From Sepioteuthis lessoniana (taxonomy: Eukaryota; Mollusca; Cephalopoda; Myopsida; Loliginidae): DNA of 64,000 nucleotides. Positions 44,007-55,790 of the stretch are shown here, piece by piece; position 1 is the first letter of the stretch; each line of letters opens with the position of its first letter. Position numbers and translations under genes: made by a program. The notes below the pieces were generated by a model. It was not told the DNA's origin and made no database searches. It saw only the letters and a program-made list of their open reading frames with translations. Where the stretch lies: the NCBI GenBank assembly GCA_963585895.1, contig OY757904.1:83641836-83705835 (forward strand). Reading direction: 5' to 3'.

Positions 44007-44925
44007 CATGAGTATGCCCAAGATTAGGCTACATAAATATAACGATGTAAGAAATATAATTATTCTAACGCACTGAATATCTCAATTCATTAATTGTAAT
44101 GAATATTTTGAGCTTCTCACTTCAATGAATATAATGTGTCATGTCAATATAATGTGTCATGTCAACTATATAAGAATAAATGTTTTTATTTTTATCTTTT
44201 GTCTGAAGCTTGTGTGCGTTTCTTGCGAGTATACAAAAAAAACGAGTATAAGCGAAGTTTAAGCTGAAGTGAACATTTTCTTGTCAATCTATTCTTTTAG
44301 TTTAACAAAATCTATGTACATTTTCATCTTGCTCGTCTAAATTCGGATAATGCCCTGGAAGAACAAATAAACATGCATTTATCTGCATATTGCTGAGTAA
44401 GGTTTCATGTGCGTCTGATAAGGAATTTTCATACAAAGAGATGTCTGTTGTGTTGTAGATCTCCCTTTTTTGTTTTCGTTTTACGAGTAATATTAAACAA
44501 ACCAGCAGTTATTTCTCTGAAAATTTCCCTTCTTCATTGGCGCTAATCTCAGCAGTATAGCATAAAAATCGTCAATGCTGTGAGAAAAGAACAAGCGCGC
44601 ACACAATAAACACATAAAATGAGCACGTTTATCAAAATGTGTCTGGCAACAGTAGACATTAAAGAAACATTGTATTAGCAAACAAGTTTGTCACAGCGAC
44701 GAAACGAGAAAGAAATTCTTAGCTTGATGGGGGGAAATGTGCACGCGCGCATGTGCGAATATTTCCACTCTTAAAAGTCAATGCAAACATTTATTTAAAG
44801 CAATGCATTTGGTTGTAAGCATATAAACTAAAATTGAAATTAAATACGCATAAATAACCCCAATCATTTTAAATCAACCAAATATTTAAAAATTCGTGCC
44901 CATTATAAGTATATAAATATGTCTG
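44005..44925. other. Unassigned, no gene seen
   Basis: No recognised element; ATAATGTGTCATGTCAA is repeated in tandem near 44130-44165. Confidence 0.4.
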
Positions 44926-44934
44926 TGTAAGTAA

Positions 44935-45140
44935 GTCGCAACAATTTACAGGTAGATCTTGTCCTTTTTGTGACAAATATGAAGATCTACGGCGGGGGCA
45001 ACGTCAACAGGTGAGACAGTTATTTTGTTTGTCACACATGCGTCAGGGCTTGTAATGATATAGCCGACATGAAGAGTCATGCACGCTCCCACGGGTACTT
45101 TTAGCAGGTCGAGGAGAGGGCCTTCTTCAACGTAGAAGTG
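44935..45140 (+). pseudogene. LINE C-terminal zinc-finger relic
   Basis: One frame reads CHTCVRACNDIADMKSHARS followed by H at about 45030-45090, a classical CX2CX12HX3H zinc finger, between stops. The following GRGEGLLQRR stretch resembles the end of some LINE ORF2 products, which often finish with such a finger. Only about 200 bp remain. It could instead be a chance or host-derived finger. Confidence 0.45.
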
Positions 45141-45214
45141 GCAGTTACTATATGTATGTAGATATGTATATCTAAATATATATGTGTATATTTACTTACA
45201 GCACAAGACTATAA

Positions 45215-45490
45215 TAAAAAGCTGCCCTGGTAGCAGGGGCTGTAGAATACGCCGACTGCACCCCTGCAGAGAGGTAAGACCCCCTCTCTCCAGGAGGCTT
45301 ACCCGTGGGCCGTGGGTGGTGACCCGTGATCCTTGAGGACAGGATCCTGGTGGCTGAGCAGTCTGTTACCCCGGCAGCCAAAGTGGTCACGTTTCTTGTA
45401 AACACTCCAATTATATATATTACCAGGATTTGGCATTAAATAACACACAAGGGTTGATATACCTTTAAACCAAATAACCAAACCTAACCA
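45215..45490 (+). repeat. SINE-B copy with shared tail
   Basis: Head CCCTGGTAGCAGGGGCTGTAG, ACTGCACCCCTGCAGAGAGG, GTGGGCCGTGGGTGGTGACCC and CCTGGTGGCTGAGCAGTCTG. A large internal gap relative to SINE-K follows, then the common tail at 45430 with GGCATTAAATAACACAC, GGTTGATATACC and ACCAAACC. It links SINE-B to the same 3' tail. Confidence 0.8.
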
Positions 45491-45634
45491 AATCTAAAAT
45501 AATAAGGCACTCAGTGATAATCAAACTCACAAGGAATTACTTGCTAATTAAATTTGCCTAATCTTTATCCGTTTATGTGATTTCATTGACATATGGGTGT
45601 ATCTAATGTAAATAAGTGTAGGTGATCATCTATA

Positions 45635-45805
45635 TGAGAGATACAGAGGCATAAAGAAATAGAAAGAGATTGACAGATAAAGAAATAGAAACAGACAGAC
45701 GGATATAGAAAAACAGACAGAGAAATAGAGACAAACAGAGAAACAGACAGAGAAATAGAGACGGACAAACACATAGATAGACAGATAGATAGCTAAAGAG
45801 AGAGC
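45635..45805. repeat. Purine-rich GACA/GATA tract
   Basis: Imperfect repeats of AGAAATAGA, AGACAGA and GATAGA over about 170 bases. The minus-strand Ser/Val-rich frame is an artefact. Confidence 0.85.
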
Positions 45806-46550
45806 GGGGATTAAGATCTACGAGGATTGCATTGTTGATATCTGCATTTATAAATATACGAAAATCTGCCTGTTTAATGTCTCAGAAAATATTCGGATCA
45901 TCTTTATTTTCTGTTGTAAAATGTTACAACGGTGGAAAAAGATATTTTCTAATTTTTCGATATAATTGACACCATAAATGCAAATGCCTTTTCGTAGATA
46001 AATGGTATGAAAGTTGTCAAAACCAAATCAACTTTAAAAGTTTTTAAGGGCTTATCTGCCTCATAAGATTCAAATTAGTAAATTTTACATTCATTATGTG
46101 ACTATCACTGATATCTGACTCACAGATATAAATGCACAACGAGATGAGAATAGTCAAAATTCAACCACAGTATCGATGGTGTGTTCTTTTCATACCCTAA
46201 CAGTCGTATTACATACGCGATTTAGGGACATGCGCACACGAATCAATTTTTGTTCTTTCCTTTTGGCTAATATTTCTTCAAATTTAGTACAAGAGAACAA
46301 CAGGTGTTGAAAAGATATGCGTTAAACCTGGTCGAGTATAGACTGACGGAAAAGGCGAAATTGCACCGGCTTCAAAAATTTGTCTTTTGTTATGGATACG
46401 AGCTAACATTGTGGCTGTATCCACTATTTCTAAATCATAGTCATACTTGAGGTACTTTGCAAAATAATTCCGTTGAATTATTCTTCTTACATTGGTCAGG
46501 CACGAACATTCATAACGATGAAAATTCTTGGAAAATGCTGCTTTTTATTG
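45806..46550. other. Unassigned, no gene seen
   Basis: No recognised element. Confidence 0.4.
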
Positions 46551-46555
46551 TGCGG

Positions 46556-46800
46556 ACGAGTCCCCGTGACGTAATGGCTAAAAATGCAAGAATACGGCTT
46601 CAAAGTAAGTGAGTTCGAACTCCAGTCACGCTATTACGTTCACTTTCCGAAAAATACCTTGGGAAAGCTATGAACCCCCTCACATCCCAAATATGGGTTA
46701 AATAGTATTACTGTCATTCTTCTACGAGGGTGTCTTTGGCATAAAATAATATTTGAAGGTTGATATACAATTAAACAAAGAAACCAAACATTTTCATGGT
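46556..46800 (+). repeat. SINE-R copy, fullest
   Basis: Head TCCCCGTGACGTAATGGCTAA, GTGAGTTCGAACTCCAGTC (B-box-like), CCTTGGGAAAGCTATGAA, ATATGGGTTAAATAG, then the tail from 46735 with TTTGGCATAAAATAA, GGTTGATATAC and AAACAAAGAAACC. Used as the reference for this family. Confidence 0.85.
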
Positions 46801-47034
46801 GCAATTCCTGTTGGAAGAAAAAAAATACAATTTTTCTTCGGTAAATTTTATTAATTCTCTTTAGTTAATAAATAAGAAAGCTTACGAACATCTTTTTAAT
46901 AAACTAAACCTTATCAACGAGAAAGTTATAAACTGGGCATTACGGCACTGTCATCATACAACAAATTCCATCACGTTTCCCACGGAATAGCATATAAGCT
47001 GAAATACCTCATAATTCTAAGAAATCAAAAGTGT

Positions 47035-47965
47035 TGAGTGTCCTTCATCGAGTGGCGATGCTAGAGTTATGGTGTTCAGGGGGTTGTGCAGTCAGTCCTT
47101 CATTGCATTTATTTCCAGGTCCACTCTGACCCAGAGTCATATTACCTGTTAGGGTCCCATCTACGGGTCAAATGAATCTGTTTGAGGTGATGTTAAAAAC
47201 GAATTTGAATAACATTAATGAATTGGTTCTTAGAATATTGTTGTTGTTATTAAGTATTTAACTATCTAAACCTATTTTGAACTATATTGAATTGCTTTCA
47301 AATTATTAGTTTTATAAAGGAATACTTGAAAGCAAACGCAAGTAAATTATTTGTATTCGATAAAAATAATTACTTGATGTAATATAAAGATTTGTAAATT
47401 ATTAATTTTAGATAGGAATAGTCTGACAGAATTAGATAAAAAGTTACTTGAAACCATATAAGTGTGTGCAAGTTATTTAAATCAATTTTTAGTTCTGAGA
47501 GAATAATCAAAATCGAAGTTTAGAACACATATTTGAAGTTATAATTGTTTGAAAATTATTATGGTTGAATAGGTTTTGTTACTTGAAACCATGGAGGGGC
47601 TCATAGTGTAACAGTTATCGTTAAATAGGTATCCCGAGTTCAAATCCTGGTCAAAGTTCTTTACATTTTATTTCCCGCTAATTCCCTTGAGAAAGGCATC
47701 AATCTATCTCTTCTCCTCCCAGATATTGGTAAATAGTAGGCCTGATTGGTTTCTCTTGCCTAAGTTAGGCAAACACTTTAAGCGAAGGAATTCTCACCAG
47801 CTTTACTCCATTTAAAAACTGACCTTGTATCATATCTTGCATATGAAGGAGAGTTTGTGTAAGTACAAACTGGAAACTTTCTAATTGCTTCAAAAAGACT
47901 TTATTTGGCATAGAATATCCCAACAATTAAATATCCCATAAAATCAACCAACTCACCAACAATCA
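47035..47965 (+). repeat. SINE-K copy interrupted by SINE-Q
   Basis: Head-side blocks at 47040-47185 (CCAGGTCCACTCTGACCC, CATCTACGGGTCAAAT) and body units to 47590. The body breaks where a tRNA-like head begins at 47591. The tail (TTTGGCATAGAATATCCC and AACCAACTCACCAAC) reappears at 47900-47965 after the inserted SINE. Confidence 0.7.
47591..47890 (+). repeat. SINE-Q copy nested in SINE-K
   Basis: Head GGGGCTCATAGTGTAACAG (A-box-like) and CCGAGTTCAAATCCTGG (B-box-like), then CCCTTGAGAAAGGCATC, GGTAAATAGTAGGCC, GGTTTCTCTTGCC, a CCATTTAAAAACTGACC box and the TTGTATCATATCTTGC end. Gives the best head of the SINE-Q family. Confidence 0.75.
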
Positions 47966-48695
47966 AAGTTGTTGATTTAATCACTAAGCGTTTTTCCAAT
48001 CTTAATGGTTGGTATAATCCCTTATAAACTGAAGCTTAATCTATTTTTTCTCCCATTGCATTTATTGACCATTAGTTGATTGTTTGATCAGGGTTTGTTT
48101 CTTTTTCGAGGAGGGATTAAAATTCTATTAAAATTCTACTCACAGGATTTTGAACTGGAACAATCACGACGACAGTCATAGCAATAAAGACAAGTTCAAT
48201 TAATAAATTCATCACAAAAAAGAAAGTTTATTATAATATCTTTGCTAATTTAATAGCAAAAGGTGAACCAAAATCAAAACAATTTACGTTAAAGCAATAA
48301 AAAAGACCCGATTGTCATAACTGTGGCCAGAAGAGAGATGGGGGAAGTCAAGAACAATACCAATTATTAGTGAATGCAGCAAAAACAAAATAAGAATGAC
48401 AGCGGTTATGATTATTCGCTGAGATCTGTATAGATATTTTGCATTCGTGTCTACCAACAAATGACATGAACTCAAACCAGCTGTATTTGAGAACTTTTTT
48501 AAGATGTAAGTTTTTTTATGGTTCTGAAATACAAATGGACTTAGGATACGAAAACGAATTGTTAAAAAAGGAAACGAAAAACTCTTAAAAGGAGGAAGCA
48601 GTCATTCCAGAAGACTGGAGAAGTAACTTGAAGAAGCGTGAGAAATAATATTGGCGGTAGTGCCCACAATGACACGAATACATGAAACAATTCCA
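47966..48695. other. Unassigned, no gene seen
   Basis: No recognised element. Confidence 0.4.
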
Positions 48696-48699
48696 AAGA

Positions 48700-49100
48700 T
48701 TTTCACTAAAGCGATTTGATGGTGAGGCTCTAGTAATAGCGATTTGGGAATGCGGAGTACCCCTTCATTACCATCGCTCCCTGGTCCACTCTGGCTTGGA
48801 GTAGTAGCACGTGAAAGTGACCTATCTATGGGTCAAATAGAACTGTTTGAGATTCAAACTGAGTGCAAACAAATGACCTGTGCTAAACTGAATTGTTTAA
48901 AAAAGAACTGTTTGATCATTTGACTGTGTATAAATAAATGACTGATATTTAATTGAATTGTTGGTTAATTTGGAACTATTTAACTTTTTTGACTTATGTT
49001 TACAAATCATATAACTCTAATATATATGGATAAACCGGATTTGGCATTAAATAACCTACAATATTTGATATGCCATTAAAAGAAAACAGACCAAACGACA
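48700..49100 (+). repeat. SINE-K copy with tail
   Basis: Starts at GCGATTTGATGGTGAGGCTC, has CCACTCTGGCTTGGAGTAG and CTATCTATGGGTCAAATAG, three AACTGAATTGTTTNAAA units and a tail at 49039-49085 (GGCATTAAATAACC, TTTGATATGCC). Confidence 0.8.
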
Positions 49101-49270
49101 GCGGTAGAAACAGAAAGAAATATATATAATAAAAAAACATCTGTACGCATTCATACAACTTAAAAATCTGCGCTTATGCTCACATAAAAAATAAACTTTA
49201 AAAAATTTATTCATGACGAATTCAAGATCTAAATATTGGGAAAGATGTGAAACCATTCAATGGCTCCACA

Positions 49271-49272
49271 TA

Positions 49273-49311
<39 letters not shown>

Positions 49312-49448
49312 TAGAAAGAGAGAGAGAGAGGGAGAGAGAAAGAGAGAGATGGAGGGGGAGAGAAAGAGGGAGAGGGAGAGAAAGAGAGAGATGGAGAGGA
49401 AGAGAGAGAGAGGGACAGAAAGAGTGAGAGGGAGAAAAAGAGAGAGAG
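49271..49448. repeat. (TG)n and (GA)n tracts
   Basis: TG run at 49274-49309 followed by an interrupted GA/GGA tract to 49448. Confidence 0.95.
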
Positions 49449-49934
49449 GTTTCCTCTTTTATCTGCCAAGAATTTCTGCTATTGATCGTTTGATGGCATT
49501 GCGAAAGTAGTATATAAGAAGAAGGCGTGAAGATTTCGTTCTCTTTACCCACAAAATGTCTTAGAAACAAAACCTGTCTAATCATCCAGGGACAAGGATC
49601 TTTTTGTCCTCAGCTAAACTTATATCGCATTAATCATAACATTACAGAATAATACTCAACATACAATGTCCTAAGCTAACTTGCCTACGTAAAGGCATTT
49701 TTGATTCAACGCAACTAACAATAAAGGAATACTTCTCAAATATGTAATTCTATGATAAATATTCACATCTCTAAGAAAGTTCATATACATGAACATTTCT
49801 ACATGCACATCTTCGTTTGCTCCTTTTGTATTCTTTCTATTTAGTTTGCTCCTCCAATAAACTATGTTTTTATTAATTGTATGTAAATGTCTTTATATCT
49901 ATTTTTGAGAAGAAGCAACATTTCTCAACAAATA

Positions 49935-50170
49935 TTCTGCCCTGGTGCCTAGGACTGTAGAATACGCCGACTACACCTCTTCAGAGAAGTAAACCCCTTC
50001 CCCCACCGATGAAGCTGCCTATTGGCCTTGAGTAGTGACCCATAATGCTTGAAGACGAGATCCTGGTCACTGAGTAGTCCGTGATCCGGCAGTCAAAGTG
50101 GTCACATAATCTGCAACACTTTGGCACTATGCTAGACGGGTGGTTGGAGAGACACAATTTGATCAATCTG
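49935..50170 (+). repeat. SINE-B copy, head part
   Basis: CCCTGGTGCCTAGGACTGTAG, ATACGCCGACTACACCTC, a GGCCTTGAGTAGTGACCC block, CCTGGTCACTGAGTAGTCCG and GTCAAAGTGGTCACA, matching 45215. No tail follows. Confidence 0.75.
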
Positions 50171-50970
50171 CTGCTTATGCTAAGACCTAAGTCAGATTAA
50201 GTATTTCCTTTCACATTTTCCTTACGTTTGATTCAGTACGATAAGCTCTGCTTAACACTAACAAAATCTGATCTCGGAGACGATGGTTATGGGTTCAGTC
50301 ATATCGACAGGCAAAAAAGTTTGCTATACTGGACAGTCTTCTGAATGACTGAGGAATCTTATGATATCCAGGTGCCCTGGGTACTCTCTCTAGGTATGAA
50401 CAAGCTGTGTAGCCCAGTTGTGCCAAAGCGAATCGGTCACTTCCTACAGTTGGGTTACGAAGCGGGTGGAGAGCATGGTTAATAAATATAAGATGTTTTA
50501 TTTATGGCACCCCCTAAAATATGCAAGCGACACCATCCTGAGACAGATTCGAACAGCGATTCGGAGAATGTGGAGACTCCTTTTTCCTAATTTTTGAGTC
50601 TTTAAATCAGCTATAGACAAAGCAAAAACAAAACTTTCTCCCTTCGTCATGGAATAGTTCCTCTCAAACAATATTTCCCCAAAATCGGTTAAGACTACCA
50701 AGAAAAACATACTGGTCGTGGAAGTGGTGAAAAAGAGCCATGCTGGACTGCTCTTCAAGATGACCACCCTCCATAACAGGAAAATAAAAACGTAACCTCA
50801 CAAACCCCTTAACTCCTCTGGAGGAAAAATAAAATGTCTGGAATGGTCCCTCTGCACTCTTGAGGAGAATTCTAAAAGCTTTATAAAAATTAAGTGTCAG
50901 AGGTCGGAATATTGTTCATCAGAATGAGCAAATGATATACATACCAACGTCATGATCTAGAATACACCCA
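50171..50970. other. Unassigned, no gene seen
   Basis: A tRNA-like GGTTATGGGTTCAGTC near 50285 hints at another SINE, but no body match was found. The 89-residue minus frame at 50498-50767 has no recognised family. Confidence 0.4.
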
Positions 50971-50974
50971 ATAT

Positions 50975-51540
50975 ACCTTGCCCAGTCAGCTGGAGCTGTA
51001 GAATACACCGACTGCACCTCTGCAGAGGGGTAAGATCCCACCTCGAACGAGTGTCCTGATATGACACAAAACAATCTGAGTGTGAGGTCCCAGTGATGCT
51101 AGAGCTTTAGGGAATACGGAGTACCTTTTCTTTGCCATCGTTCCCAGGTCCACTCTGGCCCGGAGTGGTAGCACCTGATAGGGCCCTATCAGTGGGTCGA
51201 ATAGAACTGAACTGCAGACTTATGCTAAATTGAATTACTTGAAATAGAACAGTCTCGATATTTAAACTGCATGCTTATGCTAAATTGAGTTGTTTGAAAT
51301 AGAATTGTTTTGACATTCAACTGTGTGTGGACAAAAACTATACCTATACTAAACTGAATTGTTTGAATTATAACTGTTTGACTAAATTTAATAGCTTGAA
51401 ATAGAATATTTTTTTTGACAAGCTGTGTACTCATGCTAAACTAAAAAGTTTGAAATAGAACTGATTATTTGTATAAAAATAGATTTGACGTTAAATAACC
51501 TACAAAGGTTGATATGCCATAAAACTTAAACAACCAACCA
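50975..51540 (+). repeat. SINE-K copy with tail
   Basis: Head CCCAGTCAGCTGGAGCTGTAG, ACTGCACCTCTGCAGAGGGG, AGTGTCCTGATATGACACAA, body of about six CTAAANTGAATT units, tail at 51488-51540 (GTTAAATAACCTAC, GGTTGATATGCC, ACAACCAACCA). The 62-residue minus frame over the head is not a gene. Confidence 0.85.
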
Positions 51541-51554
51541 GCCCAGTATGCCAG

Positions 51555-52290
51555 CGACTTAAAATCGGATACATCACGGTCAGGGTGAAAAAAATACAAT
51601 CCGAACCTTCTGTGATATTACAATAGCTAGATACTTGGACACTAACCCAGAAATGCCAAAAATGCATAGCCCTAGTCGAGTCAGGATGAGCTGTCAGCCT
51701 TTCTGGAGGATCTTGCGGGTTCCTGTACCGCAAACAATCACAGCACAACCAAAACAACCCTATATATGGAAAATCGACCATGCGGACAAGACAGCAACGA
51801 AGTCAATAAAATCTTTAAATGCTCACAAGTCTCCAAACAAAACAAGAACAACAAAATATAAAAGATCCTCAATTCTGCCTATCCAACAAACACTAAAAAG
51901 CAAAAACAAACAAAAACTTCCACCGAAACAAAAAAAATGCAAAATGCTAAAGATCTTGAAACAGCAATTAATTCAACCTCTAGGAAAATATAAAGGCTGA
52001 GATCAGCCCCTAAACACCGAAAGATAAACCCAGAAAAATAAACCAACAAACAATTCAGACTCAGGGCTCAACCATGAACCACAGAATAATTCAATGGAAT
52101 TGCTATGGGATCAAAGCTAATAAGAATGAACTGTCCTTGTAGTTGACGGACCAACTGCTCGTCACCATCTGCCTTCAGGAAATATTCAACGACCAGATTA
52201 AAATATGAAAACTACAACTATATACACAATAACAGTCACAAGGCTTCTGAAGATGTCTCAATCTTAATTGTATATCGATACACTGATAAA
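51555..52290 (+). pseudogene. Jockey-type LINE fragment (ORF1 end, ORF2 start)
   Basis: First part (about 51558-51700) reads IGYITVRVKKIQSEP, then stops around a degraded CX2C zinc-knuckle region (KCQKC), as in the Gag-like ORF1 of jockey-clade LINEs. Second part begins at about 52072 with MNHRIIQWNCYGIKANKNEL and QLLVTICLQE, the N-terminus of an apurinic-type endonuclease domain of ORF2, and continues KYENYNYIHNNSHKASEDVS to about 52275 with at least one in-frame stop. Only the junction of the two ORFs survives. The 3' end, with the polymerase, is missing, which is the reverse of the usual 5' truncation. Confidence 0.75.
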
Positions 52291-52445
52291 TCAACATAAA
52301 AAAAGATAAATCCACATAAAAATGATAAAAAAAAGATATTTTTACATAAAAAAGACAAATCCACATTAAAAAAAAAAACATTTCTAAATAAATAGGATAA
52401 ATCAACATAAAAAAGATAATTTCTTATAAATAAAGATAAATCCAT
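52285..52445. repeat. A-rich tandem repeat
   Basis: Seven or so imperfect units containing GATAAATCCACATAAAAAA. It starts exactly where the LINE fragment stops being readable, so it may be an expanded A-rich junction. Confidence 0.8.
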
Positions 52446-53050
52446 TGGTGTGATATCTGTTTATTTCATGATTGTTGAAGAATCAAGATATTCTGATCAG
52501 AATTTTACGAATATTCATTTCACTTTTTTTTCATCGGAAGTTAAAAGGAACATTAACATTTTTGTCAAATTATTTATAGTTCTAAAACATTTTTTGGCGT
52601 GATGATAGAATGAATGATGCTTTGTCTTCTGAATGGATTTTTTCCTGTACAAAGTGCCAACCCTGTTCATTACTTAGGAGATGGCTATTTTCAATCTCGA
52701 TGTGTGGCGGAAGCGAAATATCGTTTTTCAAAAATGTGGAGCCTTTTTCCAACTTTGTTAAAATAAGTTTTAAACTCTATTTCCCCACAGATATGACGTC
52801 AATTTTAAGTTCAAATTAGAGGAAACTCTTGATTGTAAAAATAGAATTTATGCATGATTGAATGACAAAATATGATGGATGTGGGGCCAGAAAGAAGTGG
52901 AGGAGGAGAAAAAGATTACAAAGTTTTAATAGTAGGACATTGAGGATCGAACCCACTGCACCAGTAAAGATGTTCCGGGAATGAGTTGCTATAGGTTATA
53001 CAAGATTATGAAATTAGTGTTTAGTCCATTTAATATGAGAAAGTTGGATG
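52446..53050. other. Unassigned, no gene seen
   Basis: The 69-residue frame at 52610 has no recognised family. A GAGGATCGAACCCACTGCACCAG string near 52941 is tRNA-like on the minus strand. Confidence 0.4.
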
Positions 53051-53055
53051 CTTAT

Positions 53056-53103
53056 ATATATATATATATATATATGCTGACAGCTCGGAGTTCCTTACAC
53101 ACA

Positions 53104-53154
<51 letters not shown>
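53056..53154. repeat. (TA)n and (TC)n microsatellites
   Basis: TA at 53056-53075 and TC at about 53106-53153. Confidence 0.95.
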
Positions 53155-53158
<4 letters not shown>

Positions 53159-53159
53159 C

Positions 53160-53690
53160 TTATTGTCCATTACGTCTTTTAGGTACTCTAGACTGCATCC
53201 AGCGTCCAGTTGATGTATAAGCTTGGTTTTGGGCTCTGCTGTTGATTTTTCGGACACTGTGGCCTGAGCTCCAGCCTCAGCAGAACTCGCCCCTTGTTTG
53301 CCTGCGTGTTGAGCGAAGCGAATTGGACGTATGATTTGAATTAGAGTCATGGTTGTTTTTCCTCATCAATAGACACCACTCTTATAGATGAGTAACTGTG
53401 GTTTCTTGACTGAACTATTTGATCTTGGTCGTTGGTCATTGAGATTTCTCCATCTAACATCAGATAGATGTAACCCGCTTTGGGATTCATTCCATTATGC
53501 TGCATCCCATGGTTTCCAATGTTATACGCTTGTATGGCTATTATTCAGTGACTAGCCGGAGCAAGGTAACCATGATTATGAGGACGGCATATTTCATTAT
53601 GGGGTTTGAACTCTTCTGTCAGATCACCGTTTGATTGCACAATGCTACACTTATTGGGTATTGATAGTGTGAATTTTCTTTCTCATAAAA
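53160..53690 (-). pseudogene. Unidentified coding-like stretch
   Basis: Minus strand, 53690 to about 53342: one frame stays open for some 115 codons apart from a single TGA. It includes KCSIVQSNGDLTEEFKPHNE, ICRPHNHGYLAPASH before the stop, then NPKAGYIYLMLDGEISMTND and SSIRVVSIDEEKQP before a TGA at about 53341. No signal peptide or transmembrane segment within it. Codon use is less AT-biased than the flanks. A second minus frame, starting with an ATG at 53350, runs on for about 65 codons before the GA tract. It could be a decayed host exon, a processed pseudogene or a transposon gene. Family not recognised. Confidence 0.4.
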
Positions 53691-53869
53691 AATCTCTCTT
53701 TTTTTCTTCCCAGCAATTTGAGATTGTCAACACTTTTTCATTGAAAGGTAAGCATAGGAAATTAATTTTGGGAGGACGGGGAGAAAGCAGGTATATTGAA
53801 ATTTTAGTTTCGTTCGGCTACACAAGACCATCTTTCTAATCTTTATTATTTATGTTTTTAAACGGGTTT

Positions 53870-54285
53870 CGCAACCCGAATTAGATTTTGTAAGACTCAA
53901 TTCTTTCACTTTTAAACTTTTAAATTCTAACTTAATATAAGTCCAACAATCTCTTTTGATTTTTTCCAGGCTTCGTGGATTGATTCCATTCTTTAGTTTA
54001 ACAATTAACCTTCGATTTAAATATGTTTTCTTTTTTTCTTCTTTTTCCTATGCACTAATATGATCGAACTTGTGTCCTCATCATTGTTGTTATTATTCCA
54101 ATGTTTCTGCCTTCTTCAGTGTCTGCACCTTTCTAGGAATTTTGAACCAAACTCTTTTTTAGATAGATTGGTTTCATTCCATTATTCCATCATTTATAAG
54201 CTATCTCACCTCAGTTAAATCTAAAAATGTCACTTGTCTCTGCACTATCTGACCTTAGGATTGGACTCACGACCCCAAGTAATTA
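53870..54285. other. Unassigned, no gene seen
   Basis: T-rich, no recognised element. Confidence 0.4.
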
Positions 54286-54289
54286 GATA

Positions 54290-54625
54290 CGTCTTAACCA
54301 ATTCATTTGTGAAAACTTTAATTGTGTGCAAATAGAACTATTAGTGTTAGATAGTAATACTTGAAACCATTTGTGCGCAAATAATAAATACCAATACTTG
54401 AAACAATTTAACTGTGTGCAAAAAATGAGCTCTGGCTCGTTTATGAAATAATGTTATCCACAAACTATTCACTTAGAAATCATATATATGTATAAACAGG
54501 ATTAAGAGCTGATATGCTATTAAACCAAACCTAACCTACAAATCATAAAATATATATAACTATAAACAGGATTTGGCATTAAATAACCCACAAAGGTTGA
54601 TATGCCATAAAACAACCAAACCAAA
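54290..54625 (+). repeat. SINE-K 3' part with two tails
   Basis: Body units ATAGTAATACTTGAAACCATTT, a degraded first tail at 54505-54535, and a good tail at 54570-54620 (GGCATTAAATAACCC, GGTTGATATGCC, AACAACCAAACC). Confidence 0.75.
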
Positions 54626-54651
54626 CTTTTCTTCCACACTACCGTTAAATG

Positions 54652-54860
54652 CTAATCGGCTTTGCATATAAGGATTTCTTCATCTGCTTTTAGTTTTCTT
54701 GTAAAAAGTACAGTTTTTATGAAAAGAGACAGCCACAAAATAATATTCAAGGATATTTTGGGTCATAAATACTTTATTTAAGTGGGCTGTTATTTTTAGG
54801 AAGTCCCATTAGAATCTATTTTCCCTGGGAAACAATATAACAGTACTTTCTCATTTGACC
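54652..54860 (+). repeat. Copy 1 of a 200-bp direct repeat
   Basis: Shares GACAGCCACAAAATAATATTC, TTATTTAAGT and TAGGAAGTCCCATTA(G/A)AA with 55575-55790 in the same order. Gaps and substitutions indicate an old duplication. Confidence 0.8.
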
Positions 54861-55570
54861 GGAAATTTTTTGAAAAAGTGTATGTGGTTTCATTCATTCA
54901 TATTTTTTTAGTCCCTCGCTGTGAAACAGTAACCTAAATTTGAAACCATTGTGATAGTAATAAGTTCAGCCCTCATTAGGTATCTCACAAATATCTAATG
55001 TGCTGTTTACAGTGAAGAAAATCTTGAAAAAAATTTTCATCACAAAAGGATACATGCAGTAAAATGAGATATGATAAGCCATCAATTAAAATCCATGATG
55101 ATCAAGCGGTTCAATTCATGAGATTCGGTAATTACATTCAGCCAACTGTGAAAATGCAACATTTTCCTCTTTGATCATATACCAACTTATTTCAATTTCA
55201 TTATTTTGGTGTCACCTTTGTCGTCTAACTTATAAATCAAAATTATGACGCCACTGGCAAAAGACAACAAAATAAAATATTAGTGAATTATATTCTCACT
55301 TGGCACATAATACTTCTTTAGCCTTAAGCTAATTTTAGTAAATGACAACGTTTTTATGCGCTCAGTAAATCCGCTTTTGAACAAAATAAACTAAGCGTTT
55401 TCTTTGTTTTAAATATTTTTCAACTCATCTTTTCTCGCGTCCACAGAAAAAATAAAACTTCGCTCTAAAACTGTATCCAAAAATGAACGATTTCGGAGGT
55501 TTATGTATTGAATTGTATTCAGTGTATTTCACCAGCATAATATTTCGATTAAAGGCCCTTCTTTCTGCTG
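54861..55570. other. Segment between the direct repeats
   Basis: About 700 bp, AT-rich, no coding frame above 60 codons. Confidence 0.4.
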
Positions 55571-55574
55571 ATCT

Positions 55575-55790
55575 GCTGTGCATTTAAGGAATTCTTCATC
55601 TGATTTTCAAGGGAAAAGACAGCCACAAAATAATATTCAAGAATATTTTTGGTCAAATAGTTTATTTAAGTCATTTCCTTTTTGTTGTTGTTTTTGTCAT
55701 AGTTTATTCAAATGAATTGTCATATTTAGGAAGTCCCATTAAAACTATTTTCGTCGAGAGACAATCTTACGGTATCTTCTTTTTATTATT
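55575..55790 (+). repeat. Copy 2 of a 200-bp direct repeat
   Basis: As copy 1, with a T-rich insertion of about 50 bases after TTATTTAAGT. Confidence 0.8.
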
